In this document: one piece after another, positions 35,702 through 43,559 of the stretch
How positions within the stretch are numbered: position 1 is the first letter of the stretch
Layout: each line of letters starts with the position of its first letter
Source: Pseudomonadota bacterium
GTDB taxonomy: Bacteria > Pseudomonadota > Gammaproteobacteria > Burkholderiales > Burkholderiaceae_E
Reading direction: 5' to 3'
Assembly: GCA_023389055.1 (NCBI GenBank)
Contig: JAEWFA010000016.1
Location: forward strand, 62,001-126,000
Length of the DNA: 64,000 bases
The notes under the pieces: model-generated
What the model saw: the letters and a program-made list of their open reading frames with translations, nothing else
Database searches by the model: none
Told to the model about the DNA's origin: nothing
Translations under genes and position numbers: made by a program

Positions 35702-35971
35702 TCAGCCGCGCAGACCCAGTTTGTCGACGAGCGCGCGGTAGCTGGCGGGATTCTTCCCTTTCAGGTAGTCGAGCAGCTTGCGGCGCCGGCTCACCATCTT
35801 GAGCAGGCCGCGGCGCGAGTGATGATCCTTCGCGTGCGCCTTGAAATGCTCGGTGAGGTCGACGATGCGAGCGGTGAGCAGCGCGACCTGGACTTCGGGC
35901 GAACCCGTGTCGTTGCCCGCGCGCTGGAAGTCGGCGACGATCTTCGCCTTCTCGGTATTGCCGATGGCCAT
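35702..35971 (-). CDS. rpsO: 30S ribosomal protein S15
   Basis: An 89-residue primary 16S rRNA-binding protein, exactly the usual length. It carries the conserved GSPEVQVALLTARI, LTEHFKAHAKDHHSRRGLL and RRRKLLDYLK segments. AGGGA lies eight bases upstream of the ATG. Downstream come a terminator and pnp. The upstream region holds two inverted repeats that may be the S15 autoregulatory leader. Confidence 0.98.
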   Translation of the reverse strand: MAIGNTEKAKIVADFQRAGNDTGSPEVQVALLTARIVDLTEHFKAHAKDHHSRRGLLKMVSRRRKLLDYLKGKNPASYRALVDKLGLRG

Positions 35972-36000
35972 TGCTTTTCCCTGGACGTTGCTTTCACTTG

Positions 36001-36064
36001 CGGCATCGCCGGGTTGCGATGCCGTGCCGACCCGGCCGCCGAGGCCGGGAAACCCGCAATTCTA
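36001..36064 (-). promoter_or_regulatory. Possible rpsO promoter and structured 5' leader
   Basis: On the minus strand TAGAAT (36059-36064) can be a -10 box lying just before the leuA stop; no good -35 is visible. The following ~80-base leader contains two perfect hairpins: 7-bp arms CCCGGCC/GGCCGGG at 36031-36049 and 8-bp arms CGGCATCG/CGATGCCG at 36001-36024. They may act as leuA terminator (no U-run) or as an S15-binding leader. Confidence 0.4.
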
Positions 36065-36070
36065 GCGCAG

Positions 36071-37615
36071 TCAGACCCCGGGCTGCGGGTCGATCCGTTC
36101 GGCCCTCGAATGCAGCTTGTTCAGCGCGTTCAGGTAGGCCTTCGCCGACGCGACGACGATGTCCGGATCGGCGCCGACGCCGTTGACGATGCGTCCCGAA
36201 CGCGACAGGCGAACCGTGACTTCGCCCTGCGACTCGGTGCCGGTGGTGATCGCGTTCACCGAATACAGCACGAGTTCGGCTCCGCTGGCGACGCGGCCTT
36301 CGATCGCCTTGAAAGTCGCATCGACCGGGCCGTTGCCCGTGGCTTCGCTCGTGATTTCCGCGCCGTCGATGCCGATCGTCACGCGCGCATTCGGGCGTCC
36401 GCCCGTCCGCGAAGCCTGCGCCATCGACACGAGCCGGTAGTGCTCGTCGGCCTCGTGATGCACGGCCTGGTCGGAGACGAGCGCATGGATGTCCTCGTCG
36501 AAGATCTCGGCCTTGCGGTCAGCCAGGTCCTTGAAGCGCTGGAACGCGGCCTGCATTTCCTGCTCGGATTCGAGCTCTATGCCCAGCTCCTGCAACCGCT
36601 GCTTGAACGCGTTGCGCCCGGAGAGCTTGCCCAGAACGATCTTGTTCGCCGTCCAGCCGACGTCCTCGGCGCGCATGATCTCGTAGGTGTCGCGCTGCTT
36701 GAGCACGCCGTCCTGGTGGATACCCGAGGCATGCGCGAAGGCGTTGGCGCCGACCACGGCCTTGTTGGGCTGCACCGGAAATCCGGTGATGCTCGAGACC
36801 AGCTTCGAGGTGGGAACGATCTGCGTCGTGTCGACCCCGACGTCCAGGCCGAAGTAGTCGCGGCGCGTCTTCACGGCCATCACGACTTCCTCGAGCGACG
36901 TGTTGCCCGCACGCTCGCCCAGCCCGTTGATCGTGCACTCGACCTGTCGCGCGCCGGCCATCACGCCGGCCAGCGAATTGGCCACCGCCATGCCGAGATC
37001 GTTGTGGCAGTGCACCGACCAGATCGCCTTGTCCGAATTCGGCACGCGTTCGCGCAGCGAGCGGATCCGCTCGGCGAAGCCCTCGGGAACCGCGTAGCCG
37101 ACCGTATCGGGGATGTTGATCGTCGTCGCGCCCTCGGCGATCGCGCCCTCGAGCACGCGGCACAGGAAATCGAAGTCGGAACGGCTCGCGTCCTCGGGCG
37201 AGAACTCGACGTCGCCGGTGAACTTGCGCGCGAAGCGCACCGCCAGGCGGATCTGCTCGTGCACCTGTTCGGGCGTCATGCGCAGCTTCTTCTCCATGTG
37301 CAGGGCCGAAGTCGCCATGAACGTGTGGATGCGCATCGACGCCGCGCCCTTCAACGCTTCGGCGGCGCGCGAGATGTCGCGGTCGTTGGCGCGCGCCAGC
37401 GAGCACACGGTGGAGTCCTTGATCGCGTCGGCGATCGCGCGCACGGCTTCGAAGTCGCCGTTGGACGAGGCGGCGAAACCGGCCTCGATGACGTCGACGC
37501 GCAGTTTCTCCAGTTGCTTGGCCAGGCGCAGCTTCTCCTCGCGCGTCATCGACGCGCCCGGACTCTGCTCGCCGTCGCGCAACGTGGTGTCGAAGATGAT
37601 CAGCTTGTCGGCCAT
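36071..37615 (-). CDS. leuA: 2-isopropylmalate synthase
   Basis: First committed enzyme of leucine synthesis: condenses acetyl-CoA with 2-oxoisovalerate. The 514-residue protein has the TIM-barrel catalytic domain (FDTTLRDGEQSPGASM; the metal histidines in VHCHNDLGMA; GERAGNTSLEEVVMA) and a C-terminal regulatory LeuA-dimer domain (~residues 390-514) that binds leucine for feedback inhibition. An AGGAG lies seven bases upstream of the ATG. The gene stands alone, away from leuBCD. It is preceded by a leucine-rich leader peptide (37694-37831), so expression is probably attenuated by leucyl-tRNA supply on top of feedback inhibition. Confidence 0.97.
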   Translation of the reverse strand: MADKLIIFDTTLRDGEQSPGASMTREEKLRLAKQLEKLRVDVIEAGFAASSNGDFEAVRAIADAIKDSTVCSLARANDRDISRAAEALKGAASMRIHTFMATSALHMEKKLRMTPEQVHEQIRLAVRFARKFTGDVEFSPEDASRSDFDFLCRVLEGAIAEGATTINIPDTVGYAVPEGFAERIRSLRERVPNSDKAIWSVHCHNDLGMAVANSLAGVMAGARQVECTINGLGERAGNTSLEEVVMAVKTRRDYFGLDVGVDTTQIVPTSKLVSSITGFPVQPNKAVVGANAFAHASGIHQDGVLKQRDTYEIMRAEDVGWTANKIVLGKLSGRNAFKQRLQELGIELESEQEMQAAFQRFKDLADRKAEIFDEDIHALVSDQAVHHEADEHYRLVSMAQASRTGGRPNARVTIGIDGAEITSEATGNGPVDATFKAIEGRVASGAELVLYSVNAITTGTESQGEVTVRLSRSGRIVNGVGADPDIVVASAKAYLNALNKLHSRAERIDPQPGV

Positions 37616-37693
37616 CGGAATGCTCCTGTTGCGCCTGGCCCGCCAGCGCGGGAGGCTACGAAAGACTGCAAACGGAAAGGAGGGGAGGAGGTG

Positions 37694-37831
37694 TCAGCGC
37701 GCGGGGCGCAGTAGCGGACCCAGCACCGAAAGAAGGTGCAGTCCGCCGAGCGTCCGGTTGCCGGACGCCGGGAGAGGCAGGGCGGCGCGGGAAACGCCGG
37801 ATGCGCGGCCGCGGCCGCAAGCAGGGTTCAT
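37694..37831 (-). CDS. leuL: leuA leader peptide (45 aa, leucine-rich)
   Basis: A short frame from ATG 37831 to TGA 37694, 78 bases before leuA. Its last third reads LGGLHLLSVLGPLL, seven Leu in fourteen residues, including the codons CTT, CTT and CTA that are rare in this GC-rich DNA. Two hairpins overlap it: 8-bp arms at 37750-37757/37761-37768, and GCACC/GGTGC at 37723-37727/37735-37739 with the CTT-CTT codons inside. A good promoter sits directly upstream and would make the leader message nearly leaderless. This is the pattern of ribosome-stalling attenuation by uncharged tRNA-Leu. No U-run terminator follows, so control may act on leuA translation. Confidence 0.75.
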   Translation of the reverse strand: MNPACGRGRASGVSRAALPLPASGNRTLGGLHLLSVLGPLLRPAR

Positions 37832-37837
37832 CGGGAA

Positions 37838-37866
37838 AATATAGCGGCTTTGGCCGATGGCGGCAA
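37838..37866 (-). promoter_or_regulatory. leuL-leuA promoter
   Basis: On the minus strand TTGCCG (37861-37866, four of six) is separated by 17 bases from TATATT (37838-37843, five of six). The -10 box ends six bases before the leader-peptide ATG, so transcription probably starts at or next to that ATG. Confidence 0.65.
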
Positions 37867-37919
37867 CCGCGCGGGCGGCGCTGCCGCCACGCCGCCCCAG
37901 TCGACAGGCCGTGCGCGCT

Positions 37920-39713
37920 TCAGGTCTTCGGCAACGTGACGCCGGTCTGGCCCTGGTACTTGCCGCCGCGGTCGCGGTAGGAAGTTTCGCAGACCTCGTC
38001 GGACTCGAGGAAGATCACCTGCGCGCAGCCTTCGTTGGCGAAGATCTTCGCGGGCAAAGGCGTGGTATTCGAGAATTCCAGCGTGACGTGGCCTTCCCAC
38101 TCGGGTTCCAAAGGCGTTACATTTACTATAATACCGCAGCGGGCGTACGTCGAGTTATGAACAATAAGTCCGTTCGCGACGAAATTCTGCAATCTTGGTA
38201 TATGAAGATCATATACCTCTTCCTCTCCCGCGGGTTCGATCGACTTAACTACGTCCCATAGCGGACCATCAGCAAGACTCGCCAATTCGGAATCTGCCGT
38301 TGCATGCGCGAGCGCGGTCGCCATTCTCAACGGTACCGACTGCCCAGGTTGGGTTCGCTGGAACCCTGTAGCAGCGAACGTGATTCCGGCGTTCGCCTTG
38401 GCAGCACGAAGCATCGGCCACGCCTCCCGAGGAAGCGTATCGAAGTTGCTGCGGATGCGCTCGCCACCAAGTACCGGAAGAATCTCTACGTCGAGCCGCT
38501 TTTGCTTGATCGAATCGGGCCAGAAACCGATTTCGGCGGCAAAACGAGCAATCGCAGAACGGTCGGTAATCTGGATTCGGTAAGCATCGGATCCGATCGC
38601 GGTTTTCTTCTCGCGGATCAACGAGAAAATTCCGAAGCGCAGCAGCAGATGGTGCACGTCCTCGATAAGGCGCCGTGAGCCCGAGTAATACTCGAGGAAG
38701 AAACTCTCGTCGTGCCGAAAGACGCTGCCGTCACCGGAAAAAAGCGCCTGCAGAAAAATCCGGACGGACTCCTTCGGAGCCATGAATACAGCCTGCGGCA
38801 CGAACTTCTCGAGAGCGCCGACGTCGAGGCGGTACCCGCAGAGCCATTGCGTCGCCCTGTTTCGTTTGACGATGCCGCCGCGTCCTCGTTGATTCACGAT
38901 CCGGTAGCCGAATCGTCCGCGCGGCGAAACGCAACCCAGTTCGCCCTTTGCCACGCAGTCCTCGAGCAGGCGCACGAGAACCGGGTCTTCGCTCGTGAAG
39001 GTCGGGCTGTGACCCGGCGTGCTGCACTGCCCCTCGGAGATCATCAAGCCCAGCAACGCGGCTTCCCAATCGGGCAGAGGCGTTCTACCGAAGACCGGGA
39101 CCTCGCGAGCTACGGCGATCCGATCTCCCGGCCGCAATGAACCGAGCGCGGTCCAACCGTGCAACTGCCGGAACGGATGATTCTCGGTGGCCCGGATGCG
39201 CAGACCGGCTTTGGTGCGGAGTTCGAAAACCGGCTTTCGGCCTTGAGGGATCATTTCCGCGATCCGCGCCGCTTCCTGCCGCCAGCCGTTCAATGCGATC
39301 GTCTTCCGTCCCCATCCGAACTCCGTGATCGGCAGGTATGCGCCCGACTCGGCATCGACGACCCTGGTGTCCGCCGTCAGGCACTTGCCCAGGCAGATCG
39401 TCAAGACGTTCCTCGGGATCCGGAAGTACTCGACCGTGCGCCCCAGCGCGAACGAGTTCGGCGGAATGATGCAGACGTCACCGGTGAAGTCGACGAACGA
39501 GTCCGCGTCGAAGTTCTTCGGATCGACGATCGTGGAATTGATGTTCGTGAAGATCTTGAACTCGCGCGCGACGCGCACGTCGTAGCCGTAGCTCGAGGTG
39601 CCATACGAGACGATCCGCTTGCCGCCGACCTCCCTCGCCTGCCCGGCCTCGAACGGCTCGATCATTCCCTGTGCCGCCATCCGGCGGATCCAACGGTCGG
39701 ACTTGACGCTCAT
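37920..39713 (-). CDS. dcd: dCTP deaminase precursor containing an intein
   Basis: The 597-codon frame encodes dCTP deaminase split by an in-frame intein. N-extein is residues 1-110 (ends TICLGK) and C-extein residues 521-597 (starts STYARCG). Joined, they give a 187-residue enzyme of normal length that deaminates dCTP to dUTP for thymidylate synthesis. The junction residue is Ser111, equivalent to E. coli Ser111. Arg115 and the catalytic Glu in TLEFSN follow, so the insertion lies in the active site and the enzyme needs splicing to work. The exteins are intact and GC-rich except for a short AT-rich tract at codons 7-13 after the insertion. Genes on the opposite strand start 184 bases upstream. 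Confidence 0.93.
   Translation of the reverse strand: MSVKSDRWIRRMAAQGMIEPFEAGQAREVGGKRIVSYGTSSYGYDVRVAREFKIFTNINSTIVDPKNFDADSFVDFTGDVCIIPPNSFALGRTVEYFRIPRNVLTICLGKCLTADTRVVDAESGAYLPITEFGWGRKTIALNGWRQEAARIAEMIPQGRKPVFELRTKAGLRIRATENHPFRQLHGWTALGSLRPGDRIAVAREVPVFGRTPLPDWEAALLGLMISEGQCSTPGHSPTFTSEDPVLVRLLEDCVAKGELGCVSPRGRFGYRIVNQRGRGGIVKRNRATQWLCGYRLDVGALEKFVPQAVFMAPKESVRIFLQALFSGDGSVFRHDESFFLEYYSGSRRLIEDVHHLLLRFGIFSLIREKKTAIGSDAYRIQITDRSAIARFAAEIGFWPDSIKQKRLDVEILPVLGGERIRSNFDTLPREAWPMLRAAKANAGITFAATGFQRTQPGQSVPLRMATALAHATADSELASLADGPLWDVVKSIEPAGEEEVYDLHIPRLQNFVANGLIVHNSTYARCGIIVNVTPLEPEWEGHVTLEFSNTTPLPAKIFANEGCAQVIFLESDEVCETSYRDRGGKYQGQTGVTLPKT
38154..39383 (-). other. Dcd intein with LAGLIDADG homing endonuclease (410 aa)
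   Basis: Covers precursor residues 111-520. Splicing blocks are all visible: block A Cys111 (CLTADTRVVD), block B TENH (176-179), block F EVYDLHIP and block G VANGLIVHN ending His519-Asn520, followed by Ser as the +1 nucleophile. The central part has the two LAGLIDADG helices, LLGLMISEG (220-228) and FLQALFSGDGSV (320-331), with their acidic residues, so the endonuclease looks active. Base composition is lower in GC than the flanking dcd sequence, which suggests acquisition by homing. This is a class 1 intein of bifunctional size. Confidence 0.93.
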
Positions 39714-39897
39714 TCTTCGCTTCGGGGTTCGCCGCGCATTTCCGCAATCCGGATTCTAGCAATCGGCGAAGCCGCGTCGATTGGTGCATGATGCCGATCA
39801 CACGCGCCGGTTGCGGCGCGCGACGAATCTGCCGAAGAAGCAGGTCCGGAATCATTCGACCCCGCCGCGGGGCGGGCGATCCCTTCGAGGAGGCTCC

Positions 39898-40362
39898 ATG
39901 GAACAGACCGTGACGATGACGGTGAACGGCAAGCCCGTTTCCGCCCGAATCGATCGCCGAATGCTGCTCGTCCAGTTCATCCGCGAGCAGTTGGAACTCA
40001 CCGGAACGCACGTCGGGTGCGACACCGCACAGTGCGGCGCGTGCACCGTGCACCTGGACGGGCGCGCGATCAAGTCGTGCTCGATCCTCGCGGTGCAGGC
40101 CGAGGGCGCCTCGATCACGACGATCGAGGGGCTGTCCAACGGCGAGCTGCACCCGATGCAGAAGGCGTTCAACGAGTGCCACGCGCTGCAGTGCGGCTTC
40201 TGCACGCCCGGCATGGTGATGTCGGCCGTGCAGTTGCTGAAGGACAACCCGCACCCGACGGAAGCCGAGATCCGCGAGGGGCTCGAGGGCAACCTGTGCC
40301 GCTGCACCGGGTACCAGAACATCGTGCGCGCGATCGAGCAGGTCGCCGCCGGCGGCAACTGA
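39898..40362 (+). CDS. coxS: Molybdenum hydroxylase small subunit, 2Fe-2S (CoxS-like)
   Basis: A 154-residue iron-sulfur subunit with two [2Fe-2S] sites. The plant-type N-terminal cluster is GCDTAQCGACTVHLDG plus SCS; the C-terminal four-helix cluster is CGFCTPGM and CRCTGYQNI. It shuttles electrons from the Mo site to FAD. I start it at 39898 behind a strong GAGGAGG; the open frame reaches further up without an RBS. It leads the operon, in the order S-L-M instead of the M-S-L of the true CO dehydrogenase operon. Confidence 0.93.
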   Translation: MEQTVTMTVNGKPVSARIDRRMLLVQFIREQLELTGTHVGCDTAQCGACTVHLDGRAIKSCSILAVQAEGASITTIEGLSNGELHPMQKAFNECHALQCGFCTPGMVMSAVQLLKDNPHPTEAEIREGLEGNLCRCTGYQNIVRAIEQVAAGGN

Positions 40363-40375
40363 AGCGGAGGACGAC

Positions 40376-42742
40376 ATGACAGACCTCTCCAATGCGCCGG
40401 CCTCGCCCATCGGCCAGTCGATGCTGCGGCGCGAAGACCGCCGCTTCCTCACCGGCGCCGGGCAGTACACCGACGACGTGGTGCTGCACCGCCAGACCTA
40501 TGGTGTGTTCGCGCGGTCGCCGCACGCGCATGCGCGCATCGTTTCGATCGACATCGCACGCGCGAAGGAAGCGCCGGGCGTCGTCGACGTCATCACCGGC
40601 GCCGACCTGGCCGAAGCCAAGGTCGGCGGCCTGCCCTGCGGATGGCTGATCCACAGCAAGGACGGCTCGCCGATGAAGGAGCCGCCCCACCCGGTGCTCG
40701 CGCAGGGCAAGGTGCGCTATGTCGGGGATCCGGTTGCGCTCGTCGTCGCCGAAACACTGGTGCAGGCCAAGGACGCCGCCGAACTCGTCGAGGTCGAGTA
40801 CGACGTGCTGCCGGCCGTCGTCGATACCGCAACTGCCGACTCCGCGCAGGCGCTCGTGCACGACGACGTTCCGAACAACCTCTGCTACCACTGGAGCCAT
40901 GGCGACGAGGCGGCAGTGAATGCCGCCTTCGCGAACGCCGCGAAGGTCACGCGGCTGGACTTCGTGAACAACCGCCTGATCCCCAATGCGATGGAGCCGC
41001 GCGCGGCCAACGCGTCGTACTCGAAACACGACGACAGCTACACGCTGTACGTGGCGAACCAGAACCCGCACGTCGAGCGGCTGCTGATGTGCGCGTTCGT
41101 GCTCGGACTACCCGAGTCGAAAGTCCGCGTGATCGCCCCGGACGTCGGCGGCGGTTTCGGCTCGAAGATCTTCCTCTATCCGGAGGAAACGGCGCTCGTC
41201 TGGGCGAGCAAGCGAGTCGGGCGGCCGATCAAGTGGACTGCCGAACGCAGCGAATCGTTCCTCGCCGACGCGCACGGGCGCGACCACGTCACCACCGCCG
41301 AAATGGCGATGGATGCGCAGGGCCATTTCCTCGCGATGCGCGTGAAGACGACGGCGAACCTGGGCGCCTACCTGTCGACCTTCGCGTCGGCAGTGCCGAC
41401 GATCCTGTACGGCACGCTGCTCGCCGGCCAATACCGCACGCCCGCCATCCACGTAGAGGTGAAGGGCGTGTTCACCAACACCGCCCCGGTGGACGCATAT
41501 CGCGGTGCCGGCCGGCCGGAAGCGTCGTTCGTCGTCGAGCGGCTCGCCGAGCAGTGCGGCCGCGACCTGGGCATCGATCCGGCCGAGATCCGGCGGCGCA
41601 ACTTCATCACGGACTTCCCGTACAGCACCGCGGTGGGACTCACCTACGACAGCGGCGGCTATGCCGCCTCGCTCGATCGCGCACAACAGCTCGCCGACGT
41701 CGCGGCCTTCCCGGCGCGCAAGGCGGAAGCGGCCCAGCGCGGGATGCTGCGCGGCATGGGTTACTCGTGCTACATCGAGGCCTGCGGCATCGCGCCGTCG
41801 AGCATCGCCGGCGCGCTGGGCGCGCGCGCGGGGCTCTTCGAAGCGGGCGAAGTGCGAGTGCATCCGACCGGAACCGTCACCGTGTTCACCGGTGCGCACA
41901 GCCACGGACAGGGCCACGAGACCACGTTTGCGCAGGTGGTGGCAGGCAAGCTCGGCATTCCGGTGGAGAACGTCGAGATCGTCCATGGCGACACCGGGCG
42001 CATCCCGTTCGGCATGGGCACCTACGGCAGCCGCTCGCTTGCCGTCGGCGGCACCGCGATCGTGATGGCGATCGACAAGGTCATCGCCAAGGGCAAGAAG
42101 ATCGCGGCGCACCTGCTCGAAGCGGCCGACTCCGACATAGAGTTCGAGAACGGCGAGTTCCGCGTGGCGGGTACCGACCGCAAGGTTCCCTTCGCGCAGG
42201 TTTCGCTCACCGCCTACGTGCCGCACAACTATCCGCACGACAAGCTCGAACCCGGGCTGAACGAGAACGCGTTCTACGATCCGAGCAACTTCACGTTCCC
42301 GGCCGGCTCCTACGTCTGCGAGGTCGAAGTCGACCCGCAGACCGGGCGCACGCGCATCGTGCAGTTCGTGGCAGTAGACGACTTCGGCAACATCGTCAAC
42401 CCGATGATCGTCGAGGGGCAGGTGCATGGAGGCCTGGCGCAGGGAATCGGCCAGGCGATGCTGGAAGGCTGCCGCTACGACGCCGAATCGGGCCAGCTGC
42501 TCACCGGCTCGATGATGGACTACACGCTGCCGCGCGCCGACGACCTGCCCCGCTTCGTCGTCGATACGACGGTGACGCCGTGCACGCACAATCCGCTGGG
42601 CGTGAAGGGATGCGGCGAGGCGGGCGCGATCGGCGCGCCTTCGGCGTTCATCAACGCGCTCACCGACGCGCTCGGTGTGCGCGACGTGCCGATGCCGGCC
42701 ACGGCCGAACGCGTCTGGCGCATCGCCAACGGCATCGCCTGA
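40376..42742 (+). CDS. coxL: Molybdenum hydroxylase large subunit, form II CoxL-like
   Basis: The 788-residue Mo-pterin subunit of a xanthine-oxidase-family enzyme. The active-site loop reads AYRGAGR (374-380), the form II signature; genuine CO dehydrogenase (form I) has AYxCSFR with a Cu-binding Cys. The conserved active-site Glu is present in KGCGEAGAIG near the C-terminus, as are the GGGFGSK and GQGHETTFAQV cofactor-binding motifs. It hydroxylates an unknown aldehyde, aromatic or N-heterocyclic substrate with water as oxygen source. CO oxidation is not supported by this loop. A GGAGG precedes the ATG by six bases. Confidence 0.9.
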   Translation: MTDLSNAPASPIGQSMLRREDRRFLTGAGQYTDDVVLHRQTYGVFARSPHAHARIVSIDIARAKEAPGVVDVITGADLAEAKVGGLPCGWLIHSKDGSPMKEPPHPVLAQGKVRYVGDPVALVVAETLVQAKDAAELVEVEYDVLPAVVDTATADSAQALVHDDVPNNLCYHWSHGDEAAVNAAFANAAKVTRLDFVNNRLIPNAMEPRAANASYSKHDDSYTLYVANQNPHVERLLMCAFVLGLPESKVRVIAPDVGGGFGSKIFLYPEETALVWASKRVGRPIKWTAERSESFLADAHGRDHVTTAEMAMDAQGHFLAMRVKTTANLGAYLSTFASAVPTILYGTLLAGQYRTPAIHVEVKGVFTNTAPVDAYRGAGRPEASFVVERLAEQCGRDLGIDPAEIRRRNFITDFPYSTAVGLTYDSGGYAASLDRAQQLADVAAFPARKAEAAQRGMLRGMGYSCYIEACGIAPSSIAGALGARAGLFEAGEVRVHPTGTVTVFTGAHSHGQGHETTFAQVVAGKLGIPVENVEIVHGDTGRIPFGMGTYGSRSLAVGGTAIVMAIDKVIAKGKKIAAHLLEAADSDIEFENGEFRVAGTDRKVPFAQVSLTAYVPHNYPHDKLEPGLNENAFYDPSNFTFPAGSYVCEVEVDPQTGRTRIVQFVAVDDFGNIVNPMIVEGQVHGGLAQGIGQAMLEGCRYDAESGQLLTGSMMDYTLPRADDLPRFVVDTTVTPCTHNPLGVKGCGEAGAIGAPSAFINALTDALGVRDVPMPATAERVWRIANGIA

Positions 42743-42755
42743 GGAGGAGACCGAA

Positions 42756-43550
42756 ATGTACGGATTTGAATACCAGCGTCCTTCCAGCGTGGCAGACGCG
42801 GTACGCGCGAACAGCGCCGACGCGCGCTACCTCGCCGGCGGGCAGAGCCTCGTGCAGTCGATGAAGCTGCGGCTCGCCTCGGCAAGCGCGCTCGTGGACC
42901 TCTCGTCGATCGCCGGCCTGCGGGGCATTGCACGCGAAGGCTCGGTGCTGAAGATCGGCGCAATGACGCGACACTCCGAAGTCGCGCGTTCGCCGGAGGT
43001 ACGCGGTGCGATTCCCGCGCTGGCGCAGCTGGCCGAGGGCATCGGCGATCCGATGGTGCGCAACCAGGGCACGATCGGCGGCTCGCTGGCCAACGCCGAC
43101 CCGGCTGCCGACTACCCCGCGGCAGTGCTCGGGCTGGGGGCGAGCATCGAGACCGATCGCCGCACGATTGCCGCGGACGATTTCTTCGTCGACCTGTTCA
43201 CCACCGCACTGCAGCCGGGCGAGCTGATCGTCGCGGTGCGCTTTCCCATGGTGAAGCGCGCGGCTTACTTGAAGCTGCGCCAACCGGCCTCGCGCTTCGC
43301 GCTGGTCGGTGTGTTCGTCGGCCAGGGTGACCAGGGGGTGCGCGTCGCCGTCACCGGCGCGCGCTCGCACGCGTTTCGCGTGCGCGAAATGGAGCAGGCG
43401 CTCGAACGCGACTTCTCGCCCGAGTCGATCCAGGGCGTGAAGGTCGACGCCGCCGGCTGCAACAGCGACCTGCACGGCTCGGCCGAGTACCGCGCGGCGA
43501 TGATCGGCGTGCTCGCGCAGCGCGCGGTCGCCAAGGCACGCGAGCAGTAG
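42756..43550 (+). CDS. coxM: Molybdenum hydroxylase medium subunit, FAD-binding (CoxM-like)
   Basis: A 264-residue flavin subunit with the FAD pyrophosphate motifs YLAGGQSL (about residues 29-36) and TIGGSLANADPAAD (104-117), followed by the CO-dehydrogenase flavoprotein C-terminal domain. It passes electrons from the Fe-S subunit to the acceptor (quinone or oxygen). The ATG at 42756 follows GAGGAGGAGA. It completes the S-L-M heterotrimer. The next gene, a maturation ATPase, begins ten bases after the stop. Confidence 0.93.
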   Translation: MYGFEYQRPSSVADAVRANSADARYLAGGQSLVQSMKLRLASASALVDLSSIAGLRGIAREGSVLKIGAMTRHSEVARSPEVRGAIPALAQLAEGIGDPMVRNQGTIGGSLANADPAADYPAAVLGLGASIETDRRTIAADDFFVDLFTTALQPGELIVAVRFPMVKRAAYLKLRQPASRFALVGVFVGQGDQGVRVAVTGARSHAFRVREMEQALERDFSPESIQGVKVDAAGCNSDLHGSAEYRAAMIGVLAQRAVAKAREQ

Positions 43551-43559
43551 GACACCCGG

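Noticed and set aside
38154..39383. Group I or II intron in dcd
   Set aside because: The insertion is fully in frame with protein-splicing blocks and terminal Cys/His-Asn/Ser residues; no intron RNA core is apparent.
40376..42742. Carbon monoxide dehydrogenase proper
   Set aside because: The active-site loop is AYRGAGR (form II) and lacks the Cu-ligating Cys of form I; gene order S-L-M also differs.
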